Part shown: positions 45,291 to 57,512 of the stretch, piece after piece
Position numbering within the stretch: position 1 is the first letter of the stretch
Layout of the letters: each line of letters opens with the position of its first letter
Origin: Thamnaconus septentrionalis
Lineage: Eukaryota; Chordata; Actinopteri; Tetraodontiformes; Monacanthidae
Assembly: GCA_009823395.1 (NCBI GenBank)
Contig: CM020505.1
Span: 1,032,629-1,096,628 of the forward strand
Direction: 5' to 3'
DNA: 64,000 bases
The notes under the pieces: model-generated
The model's database searches: none
What the model was told of the DNA's origin: nothing
Seen by the model: only the letters and a program-made list of their open reading frames with translations
Program-made: the position numbers and the translations under genes

Positions 45291-48200
45291 ACGCATTCTT
45301 CTTTCTCTGAAGTATTATTCTCTTTGCTAATATAACATCTGTAAATGTATTTAGTCACAGAAAGTACTTTTTTATGCTTCTGTATAGAGATCGTCACAAG
45401 TTCCACATCTATTACTAAGGTTGTTCCATCTCGCAACATACTGTCTTGACTTTAAGTTGGCAGGTCCTCTTGAATTGTGGTAAAGTAGTGGAAAACTCCC
45501 CAGTGGGAAGAAGCTTTGAGCAGTGCAGAACTCTGGAGGGTGGTCGTGTCCTGTGACCAGCTGGGGTGAAAAGGAAATACTGAACAATGGAGCGATAGAG
45601 ACAGACAAAGTACTCGGGCTGTTGGTGTTCAGGAGTGAAAAAACCTTTAAGTTGTGCAGCCTCCTCTCGGGCCTAAAGTTCAACTCAGTATATTTAGTAA
45701 CAGCTTCACCGGCCTTTTCTGTTTTTGGGAGCGTCTCAGTTTTGCATGTACGTGCTCTTTAATCAGATCCAGTTTTCCCGGATTGTTTGCACATGCCTGA
45801 GAGATGATGTCATGGACATGACTCCATTGCGTTGTGGGTTCCTACTGCCAGAGTTTGCGGCAAGCTGCAGTCAAAGGAAATACTGCACTGCTGTAAAAAG
45901 AAAGAAAGGAAAAAAACCTTTTGGGAAGGGTGTTGGCACCAGCGTGTGACTGCCTGAAGTGTTCCATGGTGCGAGGATGACGGAGAGCTCGAAGAACCGG
46001 CTGGTGTCGTACCTGTTGATCCCAAACAACGAGGCATCACTAAAGACAGAGAGAGAGAGAATTCAGAATTCAATTTTTACAATGTGGCTCTAAAAACATT
46101 CTGTGTGGTTATGTAACAGTACAGTACAACTACTCCCTCTGACACCGACTGTTGCAAGGCACGCAGGGAAAAATGCACTGTCCACAACAGACTTCTTCTG
46201 GTTAATCTGGGGAGAGTTACAGAATTCCCTCATTGTTGACATATTTGAGCCACAGTTACATCATATTTTGCTGGTTGAACTCCTATAACAAGACAGTTTT
46301 TTTATAGCACTGAATCCTATTGGAACCACATGAACGAGACGAAAATCACACACGTTTGTCAAAAAGGTGAAAGAGATGATTGTGATGTTTCCCAGCTTTT
46401 TCACATTGTGACTGAAGGTGTTGGTCTCTTTGGATTGGTTGTACTGTCCAAACTTTGACCATCAGTGGACACACTCCCAGCAGCAGTCAAACTCACTCCC
46501 CCAAACTCACCTCCAGATGAACCAGTGAACAGATGTGGACTGAGAGAATTGATCTGATAGGAAAACCTCCCTGTTGCATTCTTGCGTATCGCCGTGCTGT
46601 GCCTCCCTGTTTCCCTCAGCCATCAGGTGAGCTCACCTTTTTTCCAACTGACACGGAGTTGTGGTGAGTCAGTCGAGTCTGAACAAAGCAGTCGCTCTCT
46701 ATCATGACCTCATCCGCTTGTTGTAACAAAGACCCACACACTGTCACAGAAATGGAAATGGCTCTTTTGAATGCATTGTATTCAAAAACAGCCAAGTGTG
46801 AACCAACGCTGCGTTGAATAAACACTGAGTAACATTTGTTTTTCCTCTTTGATCGGGGCAAGCGATGTCGATTTCAACAACAGACAGACAGTGGGATGAC
46901 CTCACAGTCTGTCTTTGCACAGATGAAACCCCTCAAGGTGTTGGCTGACATGCACTGAGTGATGAGGTGTCCTCCAGACGCCGTCTCCTGCCTTGTCTAA
47001 TTGAAAACAGGGGACCTACTCAACCTAATTCACAGGTGTGTTTGATCCAGTCGATTTGGTGCAAACCTAAGCAGCTGTTCTGCAGGTGCTTTATTAGTGG
47101 GGGCAGGCAGGATATATTTTATTCAGCAGTGCTGCTTTCTAATTCCTGTTCTCAGTGACTTCATGGAAGATGTTCGCTGATCCATAAATAGATGTAATGA
47201 ATTAAAGCCACGTCCGGTCATGCATATTTGCTTTTGCAACGCAAGCTATCGCTAATTAAGACCAGTGATGGCAGTAATGAAGCACAGAATGTTCCTGTCT
47301 TTCTTTAAAAAATAAAATAAAATCGCAATTGATTTCAGCTGTTTTCTCATCTTGTACTGAGTGTACAGTTTTTTTCCTTTTACAAAGTGTTTTTTTTTTT
47401 TTTTTTAACTACACATTTATATCCTTACAGAGAAGGCACACTTTCAATATTTTGAAATCTCTGAGTAAACTCCTATTGCTGTGCCAAGTGGCCTGTTTTT
47501 CAGTCATCCAAATGCGGTAAATCACCGAGTTGAAACTGCAGGTTCAAACCCGCGACGAGTGGAAAAATAATCAACAGGGCCTCTACGCAAATATAGCTGG
47601 CTATGCAACTCTGTGCTCAGCTAAATGAAAGAATAGTATGAATAAGAAGAGGAAGGGGGAAGACATAAGACAGAAGAGATGCCAGTTTAATAAAGTATAC
47701 GGGCCTTGAAGTTTTACTTTTAAATGTAAAGATCTTTCACACATGAATGTGATTTTACCTCTGACGCTTTAAACTCCTCAAACTGAAATAGTTCACGCAT
47801 TTAAAGCCTCCGTTTCATACGGTCTACGATCAAAGGGCTCCCTCTGGTGGTCAAAAGAGGTAGTACATCAGTAAAGATGCATTAACACCGAATATCCACC
47901 AGGGGTCTGACAAAATCGGACAGGAGGAGTAAAGAGATCTCTTCTGTTGTTGATGTTGTTTTTGACATACTGATCACATTTGAAAGGTAGATATGTGACA
48001 TTTCTGTCATCTTTTTTGACAACATTTCCAGTGCACTTATTTTACTTCCTACAACTAAAGAGTTTATTTTCATGTTGAACTGACTACTGAACATCTAGCC
48101 TGCTGTAACTCTCTGCCTCCATCCAGATGATAACCATGAGCGTAATGGACCAATGACAAGCTCTTCACAGCGAGGGAGGCTCACCTTTAAAAGAGAAATG

Positions 48201-51200
48201 ACTGGTGCTGCTGCTGCTTGGCCTCATTCTTTGTCTCCTTGTTTGCTCCCCACAGGGGAAAGAAAAGGAGAGGTTATACAAAGGCGGTAATCTGATTCCT
48301 ACTCTAGATCAATGGCCAGTGCAATCTCCCGTTGTTGTCTCGCCTGCCGACGTATCAGAGGCTCACTTTCATAATGGATTTAAGAGCTGAGTGTATACGA
48401 TATGAATAGCATTCAGAGGAAATAAAGGGTTGTACATGCATAGTTTCAGGAACAGCAACAAAGTCACGCTAATTTTAACTATCCAACAGTAAATTGCAAT
48501 CAGGCTGATTGGGATGAAGGAGTTGACCCAAAGAAAGCAGGTGGCTTTTGTGCCACTCTGCAAATTCTTTTCTCTTATCAGAAAATCCTTCATCTGGAAC
48601 AAACACTGATCACTCAAGGTGCTGCATTCGATCTTGCGTCTTTGTACTGAGGTAATACTGGCAATCTTGTCATAAGACTATCAAAAGCAGGAAATTAGAC
48701 GAAAAGTGAATGAATTACCAAGTAATCTTGAGAGTGGAGAACAGCCCCATATCACTGGCGATTTCACTTCTCATTAGGCTACTGAACAGATGCAGGCATT
48801 TTCTCTTCACATGCATATTAATCCTGAAAAACGTGTGATAGACAGGTAACGACCAGAGATGTGGGCTAAATACTGAATGAAATATAAACTGACATGGTGC
48901 TCATCATCAAAAAAGTTTCACGTCTCATTCATCCGGTTTTAAACGAATCAGCTGCCGCCTCCTCGTCTCCTACATCTAATGACTTCATTTCCATTGGAAA
49001 ATACCACACAGTGATATAACAGCTGCAGCAGCTGCATCATCTATGAGCAAGAGACAACAAATGGATGAATTAATAATTCATTCCAAGATCATGAATCTAT
49101 TTATTGCTCGCCATCCTTTAGTCCTCATTAAGGTTCTATAAAGGTTTAGCCTGTGCATATCAAAGTAGCACCTGCAGTTTTTGTGTGCTTTCTAAACAAG
49201 AGTTATTCCTTTGACCAGTAAATCTACATGGGGCCGATAGACAGAATTAGTATCATAGTATTCTCGACATTTATAATCAACAGACAGAATGCAACCAACT
49301 TCTGTCCATAAATTCATTCAGGCATTACTTGAATGGTAGTCAAGTATTTGCATTGTGCTGACTAAATAGTTTCTGTTGAGTCATTTGTCACTTGCTGTTC
49401 TACAATTATTAACAATAGTTTTACAAGGTGCAGGTTTAAACCTTCTATACGTTAATAATATTCCTTTAAATGGGACTATGGTTCACTTGTAATCTTTAAT
49501 CTAGAATCTTACAATGATTAACTGACCTGCAGGATCATATATCTTAATGGGACACTTTGTTTCCCTCTCAAATTGTGTGCATATGAAAATAATGAGTATT
49601 ATTATAAGTCTCCAACTCTGTGTTGATGCTACAATGGCAATTTTTCATGAGATTTTTATAAAAGCTTGGCCAACAAAAATCTCTCATTAACGTTGTCATT
49701 GATGTAACCAAGTGAATCCAAGAGGAATAAACTGTCATGCATTGTAAAAGATGTCAAAAAGGCACTTATTCATTATGCACAGCTCCATTTTATTTACTCC
49801 CCTGGCAAGCTATGTCTTCTTTTTTCATCATTTTCATACATAAATGCTTTGCTTGCTTAGGGCAACATCAGCATGATTACAGTTTCTTTGTCAATGCAAG
49901 GAAAAAAAAAAGAAGTAAGTTCTCTGGTCTTTATGATATTGACACCCATGTTGGGGTGGGGTGGGGTGGGGCATTTTTATTTTAGCTGTAAGCATGTGAT
50001 ATGTTTCAAATATAACATGCGTGTGGTCGGTCATGAGACTGTGACTGAGTTCCTCTCTGAAATGCACTGTCGAAGTTGCGCTGCATTCAACAGCACTACC
50101 CCCAGAAGTGCTTACAGAGACCTGCTAAATGTGTTCAAGAGATGTGAACTGTCTCTGAGTCTCTGTGTGACTGACAGAAATGGGGCTGTCGACTGAAACT
50201 CAAGAGTTGGATGGGATTTTGAAAGTACAATATTTTCACCCAGTGCTGACTGGCTGCATGGATTTTTTTTTTCATCCACAAAGCATTTCTGGAGCTTGGC
50301 AGCCACCTGTTCAGTTACTTGAACAGGTGAAGTGGAGGTAAAGTTCAGGTGTTTTTTTTTTTTTAATGTTTCGCTGCCTGGATGAAAAAAAAAATGTCAT
50401 CACTGCATAAAAATAATATATATTAATAAATAATATTAAAAACTATAAATGCAGTCACTTAAAAAGGTACAGTTACATTTCTCTTATGAAGGTCATTTCC
50501 CACTCCAAGGAGAAAAGTCACATTGAAAGGCACATTTTTTAGCCCTCTGTTTACAGCATTGTTAAAATGCTAATTTTTGACTTCCTCCTAAAAGTGGAGT
50601 TTTTTGTGTACTCCATTGTGTAGGACAAAAACAAGGCAACCACTAAAATAATTGACAAACGATAGTGTCAAATAATTGATGAAAGAAGCCGTGTAACCCA
50701 ATGAATAAACCAAATAACAAAACAAAAATGATTGACCCGACGGAAAGCCCATCACCAGGTGCTTGAGATCTAGCGACAAATGGTTGTGGGAGCAACACAA
50801 CTTGCCAGACATGGACAGAAACCAATGTCAGCTATGGTGCAAATTATGTGATAGGAATATGGATACCACATAGAACAGCAACACTTTTGTAGAAATCAAT
50901 CAGTGTTACTTAACTATACCGTACATCTTCTAAACCAAGTGTCCACGACTACGACCAACGTCTAAAGTGCTAAAGCTAAAGTGGGCTAACGTTCAAAGGA
51001 AGTCTCTGAACAAAACCGGAAATGCAACGATTTTAATCCCATCACAACTAAACTATTTGGGTGTATTATCTTAACTTGAATTCTTAAAAAACAAAAGACA
51101 AAAAACAACGACAAAAAAACCGACCGCAACAACAACTCAACTGATGTATCTCTAGACGATAAACGGTGTTTATTTTCTAGTCGTTGTATTATTTTGAATG

Positions 51201-51299
51201 CGATACCGGAAATTGTATTATTGTTATTCCTGTAGACGCTTTTACGTGTTTACGTCAACGACGTAAAGGATCTTTGGCAAATGCAAGCTGTGAGGTAGT
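45291..51299. other. intergenic region between tmod and lysmd2
   Basis: No gene is supported. A possible exon-like fragment on the minus strand lies at about 45940-46039 (see findings). A G-quadruplex motif lies at 49953-49971. Mammals have a second tropomodulin gene in this part of the cluster; no tropomodulin exon is visible here. Confidence 0.5.
49953..49971 (+). repeat. (GGGGT)n G-quadruplex motif
   Basis: Four GGGG runs separated by single T residues on the plus strand. This is the most stable class of predicted G-quadruplex. Confidence 0.9.
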
Positions 51300-51467
51300 G
51301 GTCCCCCCCCCCTATCATGCCGCTTTTTCTCCCGGCCTCCGTACTGAATAAACGCCCGGGGATGGGAGTCTCCACGCCGACTGAATCCGAGCCGTGCTCT
51401 GCAACACCGGAACAGCCGGACCGTTAAACAAATAGAGGGAGTCGGGTTTTTATTTATTCAAGAGAAG
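51300..51467 (+). promoter_or_regulatory. lysmd2: lysmd2 promoter and 5' UTR
   Basis: A GC-richer stretch directly upstream of the lysmd2 start, with CCCCCCCCCC near 51303 and several CG dinucleotides. The start codon itself lies in GAAGATGGCGGAG, which fits the YY1 consensus. No TATA box is obvious. Exact transcription start unknown. Confidence 0.45.
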
Positions 51468-51713
51468 ATGGCGGAGTTTTCGCCCGTCCTGCCGATGCGG
51501 GATGGAGGAGGTCGACTCGGCCAGCCCATCTTCCCTCGGTCCAGATCTGGTTCCGAGTCAGAGAGCGAACTGTCCCAGAGTCTGGCCCGGACTAAGATCC
51601 GCTCGTACGGCAGCACCGCCAGCGTCACAGCCTCTCTGGGGGAGAAATTCATTGAGCATCGGGTTACAGACAGCGACACCCTGCAGGGGATCGCTCTCAA
51701 ATATGGTGTCACG
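51468..51713 (+). CDS. lysmd2: lysmd2 exon 1
   Basis: Codes residues 1-82, from MAEFSPVLPMRDGGG to TLQGIALKYGVT. The donor ACG|GTAAGA interrupts the LysM domain, in phase 0. Confidence 0.95.
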
Positions 51714-54700
51714 GTAAGACTTGCACTGCGATGCGATGTTCGTGTCCTTGTTCTGCCTGAGAAGATGACTAAGATAAACAGGCGGTGGGGGCGAAAAAAT
51801 AAAGCAATGCTTATTCTGTCGGTTATGCATCACTGACCGAGAAAATAGTTCAAAGTCATCACCACGCCTTCTGCTGTGGAGATCACGTAATGCACCTGTA
51901 TCTATGAGCTGTGTTATATCAAACAAGATAAAAGTTCATGTGGGTTATTTGAGATTTGAACCATTGGACGTGCAAATCCAGCCAGTATTACAGGCCCCAA
52001 AAACCTTTTTCTCCTTCGCAGGTAGACAGAGAAGTTGAGCAGAAGTTAAGAATGCTGAAAAACAAAACAAAACTTATCAGTGTTTACTTATTATAGTGGG
52101 TTTCCATTTCCCTTTTTATTATGCTTTCATAGCATTTGTTGTAAATCTCTTTGAATGTGTGTATTGAGTTTTATATTGCAGCATTGTGATGTTTGTTGAT
52201 CACCAGCATCCATAACAAGAGGTCCTACAACAGTAATAAATCAGATACGAGAGAAGGAAAGATTGTGTCTCATTACCCCTGACAAGCTGATTCATCTAGC
52301 CTGAAGAAATCCTTAGAATCTTTTTGATTCTTTGCATAAATTTCAAAAATTAAATATCTGCTTCAGATATCCAGAATAATGTGGAAAACTCAGATGCTCA
52401 TACAAACTGTTTGGAGAAAGAAACATGATTTGCATGATCTCGAGCCCTTCATTGGCTCACTGAGTGAACTTGTGCAAAGTAGAACCGTCATCTTAAAGTA
52501 CTTTCTTACTGTGGCCTAATAGTTTAACATTAATTAGACATTAAATTGCTTGAAATGTGATCTTTATTCGCAAATGAATACCATGTTTAACGCCAGCACT
52601 TGACATGTGCACGGTGCTTTGATTCTATCTCAAACCTTTTGAAAAAAAAACAAACAAACGAGGAAGTTGGCAGGTTTCACAGCTCTTGATGCTTTTTCTT
52701 CCCCTCCTGCCTGATAACTGCGAACTCTTGTTTCCAGATGGAGCAGATCAAGAGAGCCAACAAGCTGTTCAGCAACGACTGCATTTTCCTGCGGAACAGC
52801 CTCAACATCCCCGTGGTGTCGGAGAAGCGCTACGTCTTTAACGGACTCTCTCTGGAGTCTCCTGATGGGGAGGGGGAGGCGGTGTGCCAGGAGGCCGAGT
52901 CGCCCTGCGTGGTGACCCAGGACATCGAGGGACCCACCCCGCCCTCCTCCCCGAGCCCTGCGGACTCCAGAGCCCCCCGGCCGCAGCCGGAGGAGCTGTC
53001 AGCCAAAGACTTCTTGCACAGACTGGACTTGCAAATCAAACAGTCGAAGCAGGTGGCGCGCCGGCTCAAGGAAGAGGAAGTGAGGTGAGGTGTGGGACGT
53101 CCCCGACCCCCGTGCTGCTTCTGCTTTCTGCGTGCAAGTGGCTCCGCTGGCGCCGCTCTCCACCAAACCCTTGAGGTTTAGTGCCAGCGCTTCTCTCCAA
53201 GCAGCCAATCAGACAGTGTTTATTTTAGGGAGGTGCCATGTCTGAAGAAGTCAGGTCTCCTACAGACCTTCCCCACAATGTGTGGAGGGTCGGAGGAGGA
53301 GCCACCAGGCTCCAAACACACAGCCAGCGCATTTGCTGTGCAGGTTTTTATCTAGAACCTGGATTAGTGGGCAAATGATGAGCGTGTCTCAGACTGATAT
53401 GCTGATTGTCCCATGACACGACTGACTTGGTATCTACTGTGATTGTAATTGAGCAATCAGTGGTTCAGTCATGCTTCCTTTACACATAATTACAATTGCT
53501 GGCAATTCAAATGCTTAAAATCTACTCTGCAACACACTCCTATGTGCCTCTTATGGAAATAGACGTCTACAAGGAACAAACTGAAGGTTTTAACCTTCAT
53601 TTCTTCCCTACTGCGCCACTACTGTCGTTCTGTAGTACTTGTCTTTATTTTGGTGATCCGCCGTGATAACCTTGCAAACGCCAGCATTTTCAATAGTCAT
53701 ACACTGTCAACGTATTTCATACACAGTAAGTGTCCTTCTTTGTGTTTAGAAAGTGACGGTTCAAAGGCCAAATACGACTGCTGCAAGCTGATCTACAAGA
53801 AAAAGAAATATATGTGAGAACAGTTGCACTGCTGTGCCTGTGCTCTGAGCATCAGTCAACATTTAGACTTAGACTTTCTTTAGTGTCATTGCAAAAAACA
53901 CAGCAGTGAGTACAGCAATCTTTTGCTGCGCTGTATAATTTAAAAAATAAAAATATGAAACATCTGGAGGTAGAATGGTGGTAGAATGAAAAATAGAATA
54001 GATAGAATAAAAAATATAGTTGTCATTATTTAAAAATATTAAAATATTGCACTTAATGTATGCACAAACAGTATAAACAGAGACATAGTGGCATGCATGG
54101 TGGCATGGTGGGGGAGGGTCATTATTTGACACAGGCAGTCTGATGGCTGCTAAATGGTGCATCTGGCCGTTCTGCAGCAGATGCTATAGAACATTTAGTG
54201 ATACTAACGTGTACATTGTAGCAGGCAGAATACAATCCCGGGTTATGCATCACTTTTAGGCTTTTTGATTTGTAACCTCGACATGCTGGCATGGAAGTAG
54301 ACACCAGCTGGGAGTCAGGTGTGCAGTTGAGATCAAACATCTGAGGCGGAATGAAGGCAGAACTCCTGATTTTTACCAAGCTTCTCTGCGACGCGTCAGA
54401 GTTTCATCTCGAAGCATCAGGCATGAACACGTCTTCCTGACTGTGCATGTTGAGACAGAAACACTCTCATTTAGTGAGGTAGCTCTGCAGGCTCTACTTC
54501 CCTTCAGTCACAGCGTGACAGCTGTGTGGTTACTGCCGGTGCAGCACGGACTGACTCACACTGCAGCACTTTAATCGCACAGATAAGACCTTTTGCTCTG
54601 GCCACAAAAGTAGATAGGTGTGCACTTCCAAGGTGTGTTTCCATACACTTTTATTGACTCTCATGTAGCTGATTGGCTTTGAAAAGTTGTAGGAATCACA

Positions 54701-55755
54701 GTAATTTGACTGCTGCTATTTGACGACGACTGGGTTTGCATCAACGTTTGTCTTCACATTTAAACTGTTTTTGTTAGTTTTTTTTTGCTCAATTTCAGAA
54801 ATGGCTCCTGTCTAATGTTGATCAAGTGCTGATGTTCCTCCCAGTCATGCTTCATCATTGCCTCACCCTTATACATGTCAGGCCTGTCGAGACTTGTGGT
54901 TGGAGTCGCGTTAACGACCGCTGGCCAACAAGTGCATGTAACTCTCACTCCTTCATTTGTCCGCTTCCTCTTTTGCAAACAACAACAATTTGTTGATCTG
55001 CCATGCAGTATTAGCATGCTGCTACTTGCTATTGTGTAAATCTCATTTAGCAAACCCACTGACTTTTTTTTTTTTTTTTCGTAATGAGGCATCAGAAGTT
55101 TATTTTCACCGGCCCCAGAACTGACATGCTGGTTCACTGGCAGCGTCTGTGTCTAATTTCACTTGGTATCTAAGTCTCACTATCTTGGACATATGCAGAG
55201 GAGGGATCGTGACTGTGTCAGTAGTGGATGTCGAGGTTGGAATGGCAGGCAGAAGGCCAAGTGGAAGAGCAAAGAGGAGATTTAACGGATGTAGTACATT
55301 AAGCACGTTAGCACATTAATACTTCTTGATGTCAAATTATAGTTATTTACTTCAGTCCTTAGCAGAAGAGTTTTGAATGTTATATTGACCAGTTTCTGAC
55401 TTCTCCTCTGCCTCACTGAATAGAATACAATGTTCTTGACAATATCATTGAAAAGGTCAAGAAGCAGAAAGTGGCAACTTGTCCTCCTTAAGCGGCAGGT
55501 TCAGCACACTTTCAGAAAGCTGCGTCTCACCTTTAATGGCTAAACGGCAGTCCTAGTGAGAGATGGGAGTAAAGTGAGGCTTGTGGTAAAGGTGTAAAAT
55601 GCTTCTCAGCTCTGAATGGAAACCGTGCACGTTGGCGGTCACAGAACTTCCTGTAACATCCAACATTAAAGAAGCCTTGATGCCGAAGATGCATTAGACG
55701 TCGAGCTGAGTGATGTGTTCTCTGAGGGAGGAGTCCTCTCTCTGCATCATCCATT

Positions 55756-55792
<37 letters not shown>

Positions 55793-55985
55793 AACATACA
55801 CTGTGGTGAGAAGCTGAGGGACTAAGAGCATGATGGAGTTTCATCCGTGTGTGCAGTCGCTGAGTGTTCTCTCCATGTGGCCAAAAGTTGCTAAAATAAC
55901 CAAGTTGTCCTCCTCTTCCTCCTCCACCAACAGAAACGCTGAGGAAGACCACACGCCCCCCACAACGTCCTATCAGGAGATGTGA
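51468..55985 (+). CDS. lysmd2: LysM domain-containing protein 2 (3 exons)
   Basis: LYSMD2 is a small vertebrate protein with one LysM module, without signal peptide or membrane segment; its role is not established. Three exons joined in phase code 214 residues, against 215 recalled for human. The Ser-rich N terminus has RSRSGSESESELSQSLARTK and SYGSTASV. The LysM domain is residues about 63-108: EHRVTDSDTLQGIALKYGVT, MEQIKRANKLFSNDCIFLRN, SLNIPV. A Pro/Ser/Glu linker and a conserved helix (LSAKDFLHRLDLQIKQSKQV) follow. The C terminus (NAEEDHTPPTTSYQEM) differs from mammals. The start matches the family MA(D/E)xSP opening. Confidence 0.96.
51714..52737. other. lysmd2 intron 1, nothing further
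   Basis: AT-rich intron without recognisable repeats or genes. Confidence 0.55.
52738..53084 (+). CDS. lysmd2: lysmd2 exon 2
   Basis: Codes residues 83-197, from MEQIKRANKLFSNDC to VARRLKEEEV plus two bases. The acceptor is TTTCCAG and the donor GTGAG|GTGAGG. Confidence 0.95.
53860..54110 (-). mobile_element. LINE/SINE 3' tail-like repeat in lysmd2 intron 2
   Basis: ACTTAGACTTTCTTTAGTGT is close to the TTAGACTTTCTTTATTGTCA phrase found at the ends of dispersed teleost repeats. AT-rich sequence follows. Boundaries are approximate. Confidence 0.45.
55759..55788. repeat. (CA)15 microsatellite
   Basis: Uninterrupted tract in lysmd2 intron 2, about 145 bp before exon 3. Confidence 0.96.
55934..55985 (+). 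CDS. lysmd2: lysmd2 exon 3 and stop
   Basis: Codes RNAEEDHTPPTTSYQEM and TGA. The acceptor is CCACCAACAG. Conservation is weak here, but phase and the position of charged residues fit. Confidence 0.85.
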
Positions 55986-56600
55986 AGGACGAGTCGCACC
56001 GTCCAGCAGGACTCCTCCCGCTCTGCACCACTCCACCAACCTGCTGTTTGCCTTTCGTGTACGACGACAAATGATGGGTATTGTCTCCTACAGACTGAGA
56101 CTCTGCAACGTTCAGAGGAGAAATCTGCAGCTCGCAAACTCATCGGCTCATCCGCTCATCTCAACGCTTCTAAACTCGCTGTACAGAGACCACCTGCTGC
56201 ACTCGTACGCAAGCACACACAGCACTAAGCAATTCAGGAAGGATTAGTTTGCGTTGCCTTGCTGGCTGCCTCTGATGTTCCAAATCCCCTCCTAGAATAG
56301 TATCATTGGAAAGTGTATTCGGGCGTTTCCTCACGAGTGTTCACCACACTTGAGCACGCCACCGAACAGAACCGGTGGATGGACTTGAGCCTTTGAACGT
56401 GGTCCGTTTGCCTCTTAGAAGCTTGTGTTGGGTTTTTCTTCTGTTTTGTTTGGAACAGAAGGGATTGCTTTATTTTTTGGAGGTGTGAATGCATTATTTA
56501 TGTGTGTTGAGCCCCGTCTGTCACAGCCGTTATGTTGTGCTTTCAAATTCTATCGGTTTTATTTGAATATATGGGAATAAATATGTATTTAAATCAGACC
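55986..56600 (+). other. lysmd2: lysmd2 3' UTR (inferred)
   Basis: Stretch from the stop codon to just past the AATAAA at 56576. No open frame of note. Confidence 0.6.
56576..56581 (+). terminator. lysmd2: candidate poly(A) signal of lysmd2
   Basis: GGGAATAAATATG, about 590 bp after the stop codon. Confidence 0.65.
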
Positions 56601-56682
56601 TGGTGGGAGTGCCGACTCTGTTTCTTTGTTCCAGCTCAGCCGCGTCATCGCAGTTAAATACACGGATAAAGAAAGGCAAGTT

Positions 56683-56688
56683 TTTAAT
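56683..56688 (-). terminator. scg3: candidate poly(A) signal of scg3 (ATTAAA)
   Basis: TTTAAT on the plus strand reads ATTAAA, the commonest variant signal, on the minus strand. It lies about 700 bp after the scg3 stop. It implies a cleavage site near 56665, close to the lysmd2 end. Confidence 0.45.
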
Positions 56689-57393
56689 TGCTTTTAAAAC
56701 TTAGGAAAAAAAAGAGTCACAGATATTTACACCTGAAAACACCAGTCTAAAGAGACGAGAGAATGGGATTCACAGACACATGCAGACACTACCCTCTAGC
56801 GGGCCCCCGAGGAATTGCAGTAAAAGAAAAAGGAGTACAAAGGGCGTTGACGTGATGCACAACAAATATATATATTTTTTTGGTAGAATTAAAAAGCGAA
56901 AATACATTAGGATCATACTCATACAACAACAAAAAGAAACATAAAAGGCTAAGGACAGAGTACGAGGAATGAGTACACTTCATGTAGTAACTGTTTCTGC
57001 AAAAAGAAGAAAAAGTCATGAAAACAGTAGTGGATGACAAAACTACAGCGTCGTCCTCTCAGAACATTCATCTCCCGCAGCAGGCGGGTCGAGGTCAATG
57101 CTAACTGTCTGGATGGAAGGTGGTTACAGCAAATACTTTTAATTTCTCATTGCAAAATTAATCAATTTGCGAAGTGAGTCATTTTACTGTTTTACCGTCT
57201 GTGTTGTGAATTCCCTTTTTGATTTTCTACGGGAACATTGAGATGAAGGGTGAACACATCCCCATTAGCAGGTTGTTTGAAACTTAGATCTTTTTCTTTT
57301 TCCACGCCATGGAAAATGCAGTTAGACAGTCAGTGATTTGTTGGCGCTTTGATTGTGGGATTGAGTCCAGGTGGGTCGGAGGGAGGTTGGCTG
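56689..57393 (-). other. scg3: scg3 3' UTR (inferred)
   Basis: Non-coding stretch between the scg3 stop codon and the candidate signal. No other feature recognised. Confidence 0.5.
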
Positions 57394-57512
57394 TTACAGG
57401 CTGCTGTAGATCCTCTTGATGGTGTCTCCTTCATCCTTGGCGATGATGCCCTTCTCAATGTAGGAGTCAACCTGCTGGTCCATGAATTCCTTCAGCTTGG
57501 ACAGGTCGTAAT
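57394..57512 (-). CDS. scg3: scg3 last exon and stop
   Basis: Codes DYDLSKLKEFMDQQVDSYIE and KGIIAKDEGDTIKRIYSSL. The acceptor is ATTCTGTTCCAG. Confidence 0.96.

Noticed and set aside
47541..47562. GGTTCAAACCC, resembling a tRNA B box
   Set aside because: No matching A box, acceptor stem or cloverleaf could be found around it.
51558..51926. 122-codon minus-strand frame across lysmd2 exon 1
   Set aside because: Antisense shadow of a real, conserved exon.
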